Below are positions 40,701 through 53,975 of a DNA stretch of 64,000 bases, one piece after another. Each line of letters opens with the position of its first letter. Within the stretch, counting starts at the first letter, position 1. The stretch comes from Petunia secreta (taxonomy: Eukaryota > Streptophyta > Magnoliopsida > Solanales > Solanaceae). The stretch covers positions 31,381,501-31,445,500 of the forward strand of contig JARKIP010000005.1 of the NCBI GenBank assembly GCA_029990175.1. The letters are read 5' to 3'. The notes beneath the pieces were generated by a model. The model was not told where the DNA came from. It did not search any database and worked only from the letters and a program-made list of their open reading frames with translations. Position numbers and translations under genes: made by a program.

Positions 40701-43410
40701 TAAAATATGACGACTAGCCACGTCAGTCTTAAAATATGACGACGAGCCTTGTCAGGCTTAGAATATGACGAGTACCAAGTCAGGCTTAAAATATGACGAC
40801 GAGCCTCGTTAAGCTTAGAAAATGACGACTAGAATCGTCAAACTTAAAATATGATGACGACTAGCCAAGTCAGGCTTAAAATATGACGACTAGCCTCGTC
40901 AGGCTTAAAATATGACGACTAGCTACATCAAGCTTAAAATATGACGACTAGCAATGTCAGGCTTAAAATATGACGACGAGCCTCGTTAGGCTTAGAATAT
41001 AATGACAATATTCATCAGGCTTAACATATGATGACAACTAGCCAAGTCAGGCTTAAAATATGACAACTAGCCTCGTCAGGCTTAAAATATGACGACAAGC
41101 CTCTTCATGCTTAAAATATGACAATTAACGACGTCGGGCTTAAAATATGAGGACTAGCTACGTCAGCCATAAAATATGATGACGAGCCTCGTCAGGCTTA
41201 GAATATGACGAGTAGCCACATCGGGCATAAAATATGATGAGGAGCCTCGTTAAGGTTAGACTATTGCGATTAGCCTCGTCAGGCTTAAAATATGATGACG
41301 ACTTGCCAAGTCAGGCTTAAAATATGATGACGACTAACCAAGTCGGGCTTAAAATACGACGACTAGCCTCGTCAGGCTTAAAATATGACGACTAGCTACA
41401 CCAAGCTTAAAATATGACGACTAGCAATGTCAGGCTTAAAATATAACGACGAGCCTCGTTAGGCTTAGAATATAATGACTATATTCATCAGGCTTAAAAT
41501 ATGATGACAACTAGCCAAGTCAGGCTTAAAATATGACGACTAGCCTCGTCAGGCTTAAAATATGACGACAAGCCTCGTCATGCTAAAAATATGACAACTA
41601 ACGACGTCAGGCTTAAAATATGACGACTAGCCATGTCGTTTTTAAAATATGACGACGAGCCTCGTCAGGCTTAGAATATGACGAGTAGCCACATCGGGCA
41701 TGAAATATGATGAGGAGCCTCGTTAAGGTTAGACTATTGCGATTAGCCTCGTCAGGCTGAAAATATGATGACGACTAGCCAAGTCAGGCTTAAAATATGA
41801 TGACGACTAGCCAAGTCGGGCTTAAAATACGACGACTAGCCTCGTCAGGCTTAAAATATGACGACTAGCTACACCAAGCTTAAAATATGACGACTAGCAA
41901 TGTCTGGCTTAAAATATGACGACGAGCCTCGTTAGGCTTAGAATATAATGACTATATTCATCAGGCTTAAAATATGATGATAACTAGCCAAGTCAGGCTT
42001 AAAATATGACGACTAGCCTCGTCAGGCTTAAAATATGACGAGGTCAGGCTTAAAATATGATGACAACTAGCCAAGTCAGGCTTAAAATATGATGACAACT
42101 AGCCTCGTCAGGCTTAAAATATGACGACTAGCCACATCAGGCTTAAAATATGACGACAAGCCTCGTCAGGCTTAAAATATGACGACAAGCCACATCAGGC
42201 TTAAAATATGACGACGAGCCTTGTTCAGGCTTAGAATATGATGAGTAGCCACGTCAGGCTTAAAATATGACGACGAGCCTCGTTAAGCTTAGAATATGAC
42301 GACTAGCCTCGTCAAACTTAAAATATGATGACGACTAGCCAAGTCAGGCTTAAAATATGACGACTAGCCTCGCCAGGCTTAAAATATGACGACTAGCTAC
42401 ACCAAGCTTAAAATATGACGACTAGCAATGTCAGTCTTAAAATATGACGACGAGCCTCGTTAGGCTTAGAATATAATGACTATATTCATCAAGCTTAAAA
42501 TATGATGACAACTAGCCAAGTCAGGCTTAAAATATGACGACTAGCCTCGTCAGGCTTAAAATATGACGACAAGCCTCGTCATGCTTAAAATATGACAACT
42601 AACGACGTCGGGCTTAACATATGACGACTAGCCACGTCAGTCCTAAAATATGACGACGAGCCTGGTCAGGCTTGAGTATGACGAGTAGCCACGTCGGGCA
42701 TAAAATATGATGAGGAGCCTCGTTAAGCTTAGACTATTGCGACTAGCCTCGTCAAGCTTAAATTCTGATGACGACTAGCCAAGTCGGGCTTAAAATATGA
42801 TGACTAGCCTCGTCAGACTTAAAATATGACGACTAGCTACACCAAGCTTAAAATATGACGACTAGCAATGTCAGGATTAAAATATGACGGTGAGCCTCGT
42901 AAATATTAGAATATAATGACTATACTCGTCATGCTTAAAATATGGTGACGACTAGCCAAGTCAGGCTTAAAATATGACGACAAGCCTCGTCAGGCTTAAA
43001 ATATGACAACTAACGACGTCAGGCATAAAATATGACGACTAGCCGCGTCAGTCTTAAAATATGATGACGAGCCTCGTCAGGCTTAGAATATGACATGTAG
43101 CCACGTCGGGCATAAAATATGATGAGGAGCCTCGTTAAGCTTAGACTTTTGCGACTAGCCTCGTCAGGCTTAAAATATGATGACGACTAGCCAAGTCAGG
43201 CTTAAAATATGATGACTAGCCTCGTCAGCCTTAAAATATAACGACTAGCCACGTGACGCTTAAAATATGACGACTAGCCTTGTTAGGCTTAAAATATGAC
43301 GACTAGCCATGTCAGGCTTAAAATATGACGACTAGCCTAGTCAAGCTTAAAATATGACGATTGGCCACATCAGGCTTAAAATATGACGAAAAGCCTCGTC
43401 AGACTTAAAA

Positions 43411-45630
43411 TAAGACGACTAGCCACGTCAGGCTTAAAATATACGACGAGCCTTGACAGGCTTAGAATATGACGAGTAGCCACGTCAGGCTTAAAATATT
43501 ACGACGAACCTCGTTAAGCTTAGAATATCACCACTAGCCTCGTCAAGCTTAAAATATGATGACGACTAGCAAAGTCAGGCTTAAAATATGACGACTAGTT
43601 ACGCCAAGCTTAAAATATGACGACGAGCCTCGTTAGGCTTAGAATATAATGACTATACTCGTCAGGCTTAAAATACGATGACGACTAGCCAAGTCAGGCA
43701 TAAAATATGACGACTAGCCTCGTCAGGCTTAAAATATGACGACAAGCCTCGTCAACCTTAAAATATGACAACTAATGACGTCAGGCTTAAAATATGACGA
43801 CTAGCCACGTCAGTGTTAAACTATGACGACGAGCCTCGTCAGGCTTAGAATATGACGAGTAGCCACGTCGGGCATAAAATATGATGAGGAGCCTCAAGCT
43901 TAGTCTATTGCGCCTAGCCTCGTCGGGCTTAAAATATGATGACGACTAGCCAAGCCAGGCTTAAAATATGACAACTAACGACGTCAGGCTTAAAATATGA
44001 CGACTAGCCACGTCAGTCTTAAAATATGATGACGAGCCTCGTCAGGCTTAGAATATGACGAGTAGCCACGTCGGGCATAAAATATGATGAGGAGCCTCAA
44101 GCTTAGACTATTGCGCCTAGCCTCGTCAGGCTTAAAATATGATGACGACTAGCCAAGCCAGGCTTAAAATATGATGACGACTAGCCAAGTCAGGCTTAAA
44201 ATATGATAACTAGCCTCGTCAGCATTAAAAAATGACGACTAGCCACGTGACGCTTAAAATATAACGACTAGCCTTGTTAGGCTTAAAATATGACGACTAG
44301 TCTCGTCACGCTTAAAATACGACGACTAGCCACGTCAGGCTTAAAATATAAACACTAGCCATGTCAGGCTTAAAATATGACGACTAGCCTCGTCAAACTT
44401 AAAATATGACGACTAGCAACGTCAGGCTTTAAATATGACGACAAGCCTCGTTAGGCTTAAAATATGACGACAAGTCACATCAAGCTTAAAATATGACAAC
44501 TAGGCACGTTAGACTTAAAATAAGACGACTAGCCACGTCAGGCTTAAAATATACGACGAGCCTTGACAGGCTTAGAATATGACGAGTAGCCACGTCAGGC
44601 TTAAAATATTACGACGAACCTCGTTAAGCTTAGAATATCACCACTAGCCTCGTCAAGCTTAAAATATGATGACGACTAGCAAAGTCAGGCTTAAAATATG
44701 ACGACTAGTTACGCCAAGCTTAAAATATGACGACGAGCCTCGTTAGGCTTAGAATATAATGACTATACTCGTCAGGCTTAAAATACGATGACGACTAGCC
44801 AAGTCAGGCATAAAATATGACGACTAGCCTCGTCAGGCTTAAAATATGACGACAAGCCTCGTCAACCTTAAAATATGACAACTAATGACGTCAGGCTTAA
44901 AATATGACGACTAGCCACGTCAGTGTTAAACTATGACGACGAGCCTCGTCAGGCTTAGAATATGACGAGTAGCCACGTCGGGCATAAAATATGATGAGGA
45001 GCCTCAAGCTTAGTCTATTGCGCCTAGCCTCGTCGGGCTTAAAATATGATGACGACTAGCCAAGCCAGGCTTAAAATATGACAACTAACGACGTCAGGCT
45101 TAAAATATGACGACTAGCCACGTCAGTCTTAAAATATGATGACGAGCCTCGTCAGGCTTAGAATATGACGAGTAGCCACGTCGGGCATAAAATATGATGA
45201 GGAGCCTCAAGCTTAGACTATTGCGCCTAGCCTCGTCAGGCTTAAAATATGATGACGACTAGCCAAGCCAGGCTTAAAATATGATGACGACTAGCCAAGT
45301 CAGGCTTAAAATATGATAACTAGCCTCGTCAGCATTAAAAAATGACGACTAGCCACGTGACGCTTAAAATATAACGACTAGCCTTGTTAGGCTTAAAATA
45401 TGACGACTAGTCTCGTTACGCTTAAAATACGACGACTAGCCACGTCAGGCTTAAAATATAAACACTAGCCATGTCAGGCTTAAAATATGACGACTAGCCT
45501 CGTCAAACTTAAAATATGACGACTAGCAACGTCAGGCTTTAAATATGACGACAAGCCTCGTTAGGTTTAAAATATGACGACAAGTCACATCAAGCTTAAA
45601 ATATGACAACTAGGCACGTTAGACTTAAAA
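43411..45630. repeat. 1,110-bp tandem duplication within the satellite
   Basis: 43411-44520 and 44521-45630 align at a constant offset of 1,110 bp with only a few differences that I could find (for example TCTCGTCACG near 44300 against TCTCGTTACG near 45410). Each copy contains many satellite units that differ clearly from one another, so the block was duplicated as a whole. Confidence 0.88.
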
Positions 45631-48600
45631 TATGACGACTAGCCACGTTAGGTTTAAAATGTGACGACGACCCTCATCAGGCTTAGAATATGATGAGTGG
45701 CCACGTCAGGCTTAAAATATAACGACGAGCCTCTTTAAGCTTAGAATATGGCGACTAGCCTCGTTAGGCTTAAAATATGATGACGACTAGCCAAGTCAGG
45801 CTTAAAATATGGCGACTAGACTCGTCAGGCTTAAAATAATACGACTAGCTACACCAAGCTTAAAATATGACGACTAACAATGTCAGGCTTAAAATATGAC
45901 GATGTGCCTCGTTAAGATTAGAATATAATGGCTATACTCGTCAGGCTTAAAATATGATGACGACTAGCCAAGTCAGGCTTAAAATATGACGACAAGCCTC
46001 GTCAGGCTTAAAATATTACAACTAACGACGTCAGGCATAAAATATGACGACTAGCCACGCCAGTCTTAAAATATGACGACGAGCCTCGTCAGGCTTTGAA
46101 TATGACGAGTAGCCACGTCGGGCATAAAATATGATGAGGATCCTCGTTAAGCTTAGACTATTGCGACTAGCCTCGTCAGGCTTAAAATATGATTAGGACT
46201 AGCCAAGTCAGGCTTAAAATATGATGACGACTAGCCAAGTCAGGCTTAAAATATGATGACTAGCCTCGTCAGCCTTAAAATATGACGACTAGTCTCGTCA
46301 CGCTTAAAATACGACGACTAGCCACGTCAGGCTTAAAATATGACGACTAGCCATGTCAGGCTTAAAATATGACGACTAGCCTCGTCAAACTTAAAATATG
46401 ACGACTAGCCACATCAGGCTTAAAATATGACGACAAGCCTCGTTAGGCTTAAAATATGACGACAAGTCACATCAAGCTTAAAATATGACAACTAGCTACG
46501 TAAGACTTAAAATATGACGACTAGCCACGTTAGGTTTAAATTGTGACGACGACACTCATTATGCTTAGAATATGATGAGTGGCCACGTCAGGCTTAAAAT
46601 ATGACGACGAGCCTCTTTAAGCTTAGAATATGACGACTAGCCTCGTTAGTCTTAAAATATGATGACGACTAGCCAAGTCAGGCTTAAAATATGACGACTA
46701 GCCTCGTCAGACTTAAAATATGACGACTAGCCTCGTCAGACGTAAAATATGACGACTAGCTACACCAAGCTTAAAATATGACGACTAGCAATGTCAGGCT
46801 TAAAATATGACGGTGAGCCTCGTTAATATTAGAATATAATGACTATACTCGTCATGCTTAAAATATGGTTACGACTAGCCAAGTCAGGCTTAAAATATGA
46901 CGACAAGCCTCGTCAGGCTTAAAATATGACAACTAACGACGTCAGGCATAAAATATGACGACTAGCCGCGTCAGTCTTAAAATATGATGACGAGCCTTGT
47001 CAGGCTTAGAATATGACGAGTAGCCACGTCGGGCATAAAATATGATGAGGAGCCTCCTTAAGCTTAGACTATTGCAACTAGCCTCGTCAGGCTTAAAATA
47101 TGATGACAACTAGCCTAGTCAGGCTTAAAATACGATGACGACTAGCCAAGTCAGGCTTAAAATATGATGACTAGCCTCGTCAGCCTTAAAATATAACGAC
47201 TAGCCACGTGACGCTTAAAATATGACAACTAGCCTTGTTAGGCTTAAAATATGACGACTAGTCTCGTCACGCTTAAAATACGACGACTAGCCACGCCAGG
47301 CTTAAAATATGACGACTAGCCATGTCAGGCTTAAAATATGACGACTAGCCTCGTCAAACTTAAAATATGACGACTAGCCACATCAGGCTTAAATTATGAC
47401 GACAAGCCTCGTTAGGCTAAAAATATGACGACAAGTCTCGTTAGGCTTAAAATATGACAACTAGCCACGTTAGACTTAAAATATGACGACTAGCCATGTT
47501 TGGTTTAAAATGTGACGACGACCCTCGTCAGGCTTAGAATATGATGAATGGCCACGTCAGGCTTAAAATATGACGACGCGCCTCTTTAAGCTTAGAATAT
47601 GACGACTAACCTCGTTAGGCTTAAAATATGATGACGACTAGCCAAGTCAGGCTTAAAATATGACGACTAGCCTCGTCAGGCTTAAAATATGACGACTAGC
47701 TACACCAAGCTTAAAAAATGACGACTAGCAATGTCAGGCTTAAAATATGATGTTGAGCCTCGTTAAGATTAGAATATAATGACTATACTCGTCAGGCTTA
47801 AAATATGATGACGACTAGCCAAGTTAGGCTTAAAATATGACTACCAGCCTTGTCAGGCTTAAAATATGACAACTAACGACGTCAGGCTTAAAATATGACG
47901 ATGAGCCTCGTTAAGCTTGGACTATTGCGACTAGCCTCGTCAGGCTTAAAATATGATGACGACTAGCCAAGTCAGGCTTAAAATATGATGACTAGCCTCG
48001 TCAGCCTTAAAATATGACGACTAGCCACGTGACGCTTAAAATATGACGACTAGCCTTGTTAGGCTTAAAATATGACAATTAGTCTCGTCAGGCTTAAAAT
48101 ACGACGACTAGCCACGTCAGGCTTAAAATATGACGACTAGCCTCGTCAACCTTAAAATATGACGACTAGCCACATCAGGCTTAAAATATGACGACAAGCC
48201 TCGTTAGGCTTAAAATATGACAACAAGTCACATCAAGCTTAAAATATGACAACTAGCCACGTTAGACTTAAAATATGACGACTAGCCACGTCAGGTTTAA
48301 AATGTGACGGCGACACTTGTCAGGCTTAGAATATGATGAGTGGCCACGTCAGGCATAAAATTTGACGACGAGCCTCTTTAAGCTTAGAATATGACCACTA
48401 GCCTCGTTAGGCTTAAAATATGATGACGACTAGCCTAGTCAGGCTTAAAATATGACGACTAGCCTCGTCAGGCATAAAATATGACGACTAGCTACACCAA
48501 GCTTAAAATATGACGACTAGCAATGTCAGGCTTAAAATATGACGATGATCCTCGTTAAGATTAGAATATAATGACCATACTCGTCAGGCTTAAAATATGA

Positions 48601-49316
48601 TGACGACTAGCCAAGTCAGGCTTAAAATATGACGACAAGCCTCGTCAGGCTTAAATTATGGCAACCAATAACCTCAGGCTTAAAATATGACGACTAGCCA
48701 CATCAGTCTTAAAATATGACGACGAGCCTCATCAGGCTTAGAATATGACGAGTAGCCACGTCGGGCATAAAATATGATGAGGAGCCTCGTTTAGATATGA
48801 TGACTACTAGCCAAGTCAGGCTTAAAATATGATGACTAGCCTCGTCAGCCTTAAAATATGACGACTAGCCACGTCAAGCTTAAACTATGACGACTTGCCA
48901 TGTCATGCTTAAAATATGACGACTAGCGTCGTTAGACTTAAAATATGACGACTAGCAACGTCAGGCTTAAAATATGACGTCATCAGGCTTCGAATATGAC
49001 GACTAGCCTCGTCAGGCTTAAAATATGACCACTAGCCTGGTAAGGCTTAAAATATGACGACTAGTTACACCAAGCATAGAATATGACGACTAGCCTCGTC
49101 AGGCTTAAAATATTACGACGACTAGCCAAGTCAGGCTTAAAATATGAGAACGACTAGCTTCGTTAGGTTTATAATATGACGACTAGCCTCGTCAGGCTTA
49201 AAATATTGTCGACGTCAGGCTTAAAATATGACGAATAGCCACGTCAGACTTAAAATATGACGACGAGCCTCATCAGGCTTAGAATATGACGAGTAGCCAT
49301 GTCTGGCATAAAATAT

Positions 49317-49321
49317 GATGA
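49317..49321. repeat. Target site duplication of element D, left copy (GATGA)
   Basis: GATGA before the LTR is repeated at 54514-54518. Removing D restores a normal satellite variant (ATAAAATATGATGAGGAGCC). Confidence 0.92.
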
Positions 49322-49686
49322 TGATAAGGGGCAAAACACGCGGAAGCAAGAAACGATATGAAAATGCGGAAGCTAAAACAAGATAGGCGATATCGATTAA
49401 GATATCGAGATAAAAGCAAGACGAGGCTTGAACGTTTACCTAAGTAGCACCGAGGAACTCGTCTCGATACACCCCGGGTGAAGTCAAGGATCACCTATAC
49501 TACGCAACTACCCTCAAGAGACACTCGGCTCTCGCAAATAGAATGATCAAAGAGGTTTCGATGTTCAACTTGGAATCCACCAAGTGAAATCATGCCCGCT
49601 CACGGGTTCTTCATTGAGATTCACTCAAGAAATATATCATTCTACATTCAAGGTTTGTTAGTTATGCAATAAATGAACAAAGGGGG

Positions 49687-49695
49687 TATTTATAG
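49687..49695 (-). promoter_or_regulatory. TATA box in element D 3' LTR
   Basis: CTATAAATA on the minus strand. As the 3' LTR it would drive read-out transcription leftward into the end of satellite block 3, about 330 bp away. Confidence 0.58.
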
Positions 49696-49747
49696 TTTCC
49701 CATTACAACATTTGCCAAGTTTCTGGTCCGCACTGCTCCACTGGTCA

Positions 49748-49880
49748 TCGCGATCGCGTGAATGGAATCGCGATCGCGTGGGCACTTGGTGGCTGAGGCA
49801 CGCGATCGCGCGGAGGGTGGCGCGAAGGCGAAGAGCAGAGATTTCCTCATCGCGATCGCGCAGACATGCACGCGATCGCG
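49748..49880. repeat. GCGATCGC motif cluster in element D 3' LTR
   Basis: Five GCGATCGC palindromes in about 130 bp, upstream of the TATA box in the element sense. It occupies the place held by GGCGCC motifs in element A and is repeated in the other LTR at 54170-54302. Confidence 0.88.
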
Positions 49881-50091
49881 AAGAACAGATCTCCCTCGTC
49901 AGGCAGTAAGCTCAGAAAGTGCTGCCCTGTTTTGCCCTGCTTTGGCTCCCCTGTTTCCTGCACTGGTTTCAGCCCTGCCTCCACTTTGATTGAGCTCTAA
50001 TGCATGGTCTTCAAGTTGTTCCCGAGCTCATATCATCCATGCCTTGACTTCCAGATCGAGTGTGGGTGTCGATGCAATTTGCCCCGCATCA

Positions 50092-50104
50092 TCCTCCCCT
50101 TCTT
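50092..50104 (-). other. Polypurine tract of element D
   Basis: AAGAAGGGGAGGA on the minus strand next to the LTR start TGATGCGGGG. The adjoining frame still encodes SRTKSSQEGEDDAG, a remnant of the CRM polyprotein end, although D no longer encodes integrase. Confidence 0.9.
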
Positions 50105-50211
50105 GAGAAGATTTCGTCCTCGAAATTAAGGCGTCCTCCTCCAAGGTAGCATCACCTACATCAAAAGGCAACAAAAACAAAAAATTCCTACTACAAGAGT
50201 AGGTTAGTACA

Positions 50212-52698
50212 CTAAGTGTGGGAAAACACACTCTTGTGGTACAACCAAGTATCAATGGCAACAAAGAAGCTCATGCTCCCACAGGAGCTAGCAAATACTT
50301 GGTTTGACAACAAAGTGCTCCCAACACAAGAACAAATAAAAAGATCAATAGGGTATGGCACATGTAAGATTAAGCTATCAAAACCCCTACAATCCCTACG
50401 TTCAAGAGTAGTGCACCAAGGCTTCCCACTATGCGAGTGGGCAAGTCCAACAAAAGTGAAGGTAAGTGGTGTGGAAAATTCACTCTTGTGATAGAGCCAA
50501 GTATCAATGCAAATCAAAAAGCTTATGTCTCCAAAGGAGACAACAAGTTCTTGGCTCCGTAGTGACAAGCACTCACCAACACGACAAGCAAAGAGATCAA
50601 TAGAACATGGAGCACTCAAGATTAAGCAATCAAAGTTCCTACGATCCCTAAGCTCATGATCAACACACCAAACCTTCAATGCAATATTTTCACAATGCGG
50701 CACAACGGTTTTGGCATGCTCAAGTCTCAAAGTGTGGTTAACATATGGGAGGGAATAGACAAAGTAGTGCGATACACAATTAGCATCAAATTTCCCACTC
50801 CCCTTCTTAAAAGCCCTCATACTCACACTAAGAGGTACCTCCTCACCTCCAATTTCATCCTCGAGACAACCCCCCTCACAAGGTAAGCTCCCAAGGAAGG
50901 TATTACTAATGGCCTCTTCATCATCATAACTCGCACCAACAAGGGTAGGGTCACTAGAAGATTCATCTACCTCACTCGAAGCTTCAAATAAGGAGTTGTC
51001 TATGGGATCAAATCCCTCGCACCACGGAGGTTCCAACTCTCTCTCAACCCTAGCTCGATACAACTCACCACCACAAATAAGGATGCTATTAAACAAAGGA
51101 TTAGTAAAAGCATGCACCTCAATTTCATGGTCAAGCAAAAGCATAGTATCTAAGCTAGGTTCACCATCCACACTTGAGGAGTCATCATAGACAACCTTGT
51201 CCAATTCATGCAATTTGGACTCCTCAAAGCCACTACCATCCTTACTACGACCCACAAATCCACCAAAATCAATTATTTCAATAAGGGTAGAGTCACATAA
51301 CTCCTCTTCCCCTTTGTCAAATACGGGTGGGGTGTCATAACAAGGGTCACAAGTAAGGTCAACTACCACATTTTCACTAAAGAGAGGTCCTTTGAATTCC
51401 GGGCTCACATCATGATGCGGCTTCTCATTCCTCTCTATTAGCGGTTCACAAGCAATCACAAGTTGACCAATCGACTCTACACTAGTTGTAATTTCATCAA
51501 ATGCATTACAAGCACCAACTAGCATTGAGTCTTCACAAGACAAGGAAGGATTATGTTCATAAGAAGGTGAAGAAACACTTACTTTTGAGTAGCTCCCGTG
51601 AGTACTCACATCGCTTGAAGTGTCTTGTTCAAGTCCTCCTTCATGAAACTCACAATGTAGAGCTCCATTCTCTTGTCTTTCTTTCTTACCATCCGGTTGA
51701 GGCTCCACTAGCTCGCCTCCAAGAGTACCTACACATAAGCCAAAACAAATAGAAAGAGAAGAAGATAAATCATGGTTAGAACAAAGGGTGTCCTCACTCT
51801 CACTCAAAATTTCCTCTCCCCTCACTTCTTTCATTTCTCGCTCAAGGCCAATTGTAGGTCAGGGTGATGCTTCACTCTCCACTTGCAAGGGCATGACAAT
51901 AAGAGTGTTGGTTCCGGGCTCAAGTACCATGGGTGACTTGGCTTTAGCGGCTTCCCTCAACTCCCTCATAATCCTATAGTCATTACTTACTTGCTTGGGC
52001 GTCAAGGGCTTGAGTATATACTTCCTAGAACCATGCAAGACCGTATAGGAATTGGTTCTACCATCGTGCACTACGCTCCGATCATATTGCCATGGCCTCC
52101 CAAACAAGAGATGGCAAGCTTGCATAGGTACCACATCGAACATTACCTTATCTCGATAATTTCCAATGCTGAACTCAATCAAAGCTCGCTTCACCACTCT
52201 CAAATCTCCACACTCACTCAACCATTGTAACCGGTAGGGATGTGGATGTTTTATGGTAGGCAATTGCAATTGGGAAATCAAGGTCTCACTTACTATGTTA
52301 GCACAACTTCCCGAATCAATGATCATTGAGCACACTTGCCCCATCACTCGACACCTAGCATGGAAGAGATTCTCTCTTTGCACATGCTCCGACTCCGCAA
52401 GACTCATGGCACCCAAACTCCTCCGTACCACAAGTGTCGTTTTAAGCTCATCACCTTGCTCAACATTACCTTGGGAAATGCCCAAGTTGTGGGGAGTGCC
52501 CACTTGTTGGGGAATGCCCAACGGTTGGGGAATGCCCAACCTTTCATCACTAGTACCTCCTTGGGTACCCTTTTGGACACTCGGGGCCCATTCCTCTTTG
52601 AGGTTATCAAACCTCGAACTTATGGATCTCACCTCGGCCAAGAGGTAGGCCAAAGTGCTTACCGGGACTTCAATGGTATCGTATACGTCTCCGGCCAT
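50212..52698 (-). pseudogene. Element D ORF: Gag N-terminus, protease domain, unknown tail, one stop
   Basis: Two open segments in the same frame (52698-51859 and 51834-50212) are separated by a single TGA at 51859-51861. The first segment starts MAGDVYD, has LGIPQ-type repeats, lacks the Gag core and zinc knuckle, and then has an apparently intact protease-like domain (MIIDSGSCANIVS, VPMQACHLLFGRPWQYD). The second (540 codons after its first Met) is the tail shared with B and E: PHHDVSPEFKGPLFSE, CDPCYDTPPVFDKG, PSLDTMLLLDHEIEVHAF, LICGGELYRARVERELEPPW. It ends in two tandem repeats with TWLYHKS at residues ~445-451 and ~529-535. I do not recognise the tail and assign no function. The single stop suggests recent loss or a stop present when it was copied. 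Confidence 0.85.
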
Positions 52699-52886
52699 GT
52701 ACCTACAAAAGTAAAACAAGAGAAAGAGGTTAAGTAAAAACCCTCACTCGCTCCCTCACCTTTGGAGTGTCACTCGGGTGCACTCAATTTTGTGGGTTAT
52801 AGGATCACTCAAGCTTGATCTCAAAGGCTTCCTCGTAGTTGAACAACCACCTCAATAACCACTCAAGTCACAAGAGCCAAATACTC

Positions 52887-52916
52887 TTCGGGGTGAGTGG
52901 AATTGATGGGACTCGA
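52887..52916 (-). promoter_or_regulatory. Conserved leader block in element D
   Basis: TTCGGGGTGAGTGGAATTGA and the following GGGACTCGAT match the A and B block with a few substitutions. It lies about 190 bp before the start codon. A packaging role is inferred. Confidence 0.42.
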
Positions 52917-53256
52917 TGGGCGATCGGCTTTATAAGTGAGCACTTGAGCCAAAAATAAACTACGAGTCTTCTTTGAGCTCTACTCTCCTTCTAGGCACGA
53001 AGATCCTAAACGCACAAAGAATTAGTACTAATTGGGTAGAAGTGTTACCCTCAAAGTACTAACCGGAAGTGACGCGATCAAATGGTAAAAGATCGAATCG
53101 TCACTAAACGGATTCGGAATTGGATGACTTTTGGTTAGTGATCTACAAACTCACCATATTTGATGATACAATTGAAGTTTTGGTGAGCGGAAACTGTTAC
53201 GAACGCTTTGCGAACAATCTGTCCCAATTCAGGATTTCTGCAAAATGAGAACCCTT

Positions 53257-53340
53257 CGCGATCGCGTGAGGTTGCGCGCGATCGCGATGAACAAATGGGT
53301 GGAATTGACGCGATAGCGTGAAGCAGGGCGCGATCGCGCA
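53257..53340. repeat. GCGATCGC motif cluster in element D leader
   Basis: Three GCGATCGC words and one degenerate copy (GCGATAGC). It is the same motif as in this element's LTR, and I did not find it in A, B, C or E. Confidence 0.85.
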
Positions 53341-53963
53341 GGCCTGCGTTCCAGAACCAGAACCCCGACTGCAAACTCAGTTTTTGGCACACAAATCACC
53401 CCAATTCAGTTTGTTGTTCGGTTCTAAGGCTTCCAAAGGGTGTGTTCAACTGAAATAAACAATCCCCAATGGTTTTATCAAACAAACATCGAACGAACAA
53501 CTCGTTTTCAAGAATTTGGAGTAAGTTCTTCAAATTTTTCAAGAATTTCAAAATTTTCAAAGTTCGATTTTCATTCCGTTACTCCAAATGATGATATGGG
53601 GATATCAAAATGACGGGAAAACTATATAGAACAATCCCCGATACAAAACAACCAAGAATCCACAACACAAAACAAGTTCTATCAAATTTTGTGAATTCTC
53701 AACTTTTGAGATTTGGTTTTCAAGATTTTGATTCACGACTTCAAATCGTGTTTCGAGGGTACCAAATCAATGGGAATATGATAACAAACAATCCCCGATA
53801 ACAAACAACAACAAAATCACAACACACAACGATTTCTAGCAATTTTTTTGTGATTTTCAACTTTTTCTATTTTTTTGTTTTTCTTCAAATTCAAGAACAA
53901 ACAACACAATGATAACAACAAGAAGAACAAGACCGAGGATTCGTAAGAACGAAGCCTAGCCGT

Positions 53964-53975
53964 GCTCTGATACCA
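53964..53975 (-). other. Primer-binding site of element D (initiator tRNA-Met)
   Basis: TGGTATCAGAGC on the minus strand, two bases inside the 5' LTR. Confidence 0.92.

Larger units (their letters stand above)
34773..49321. repeat. Satellite block 3, including recent segmental duplications
   Basis: 14.5 kb of the same satellite in one orientation. It contains the marker variant at about 34955, 35482, 36244, 36717, 39092, 39537, 40562, 41002, 41476, 41949 and 42478 (many spacings 440-530 bp). It also contains a ~1.9-kb offset duplication (around 38,890 and 40,800) and a 1,110-bp tandem duplication (43411-45630). There are no genes or other insertions. Units include GTTAGACTATTGCGACTAG and ATGATGAGGAGCC variants that recur regularly. 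Confidence 0.94.
49322..50091 (-). repeat. Element D 3' LTR
   Basis: 770 bp from TGATAAGGGGC to GCCCCGCATCA. TATA box at 49687-49695; GCGATCGC motif cluster at 49748-49880. Confidence 0.94.
52699..53963 (-). other. Element D 5' leader
   Basis: About 1.26 kb without conserved coding. It contains the conserved leader block (52887-52916) and a GCGATCGC cluster (53257-53340). The part near the primer site is AT-rich. Confidence 0.74.

Noticed and set aside
49748..49880. GCGATCGC repeats as engineered restriction sites or vector sequence
   Set aside because: The motif occurs in both LTRs and in the leader, with degenerate copies, inside a retroelement with target duplications; nothing else resembles a vector.
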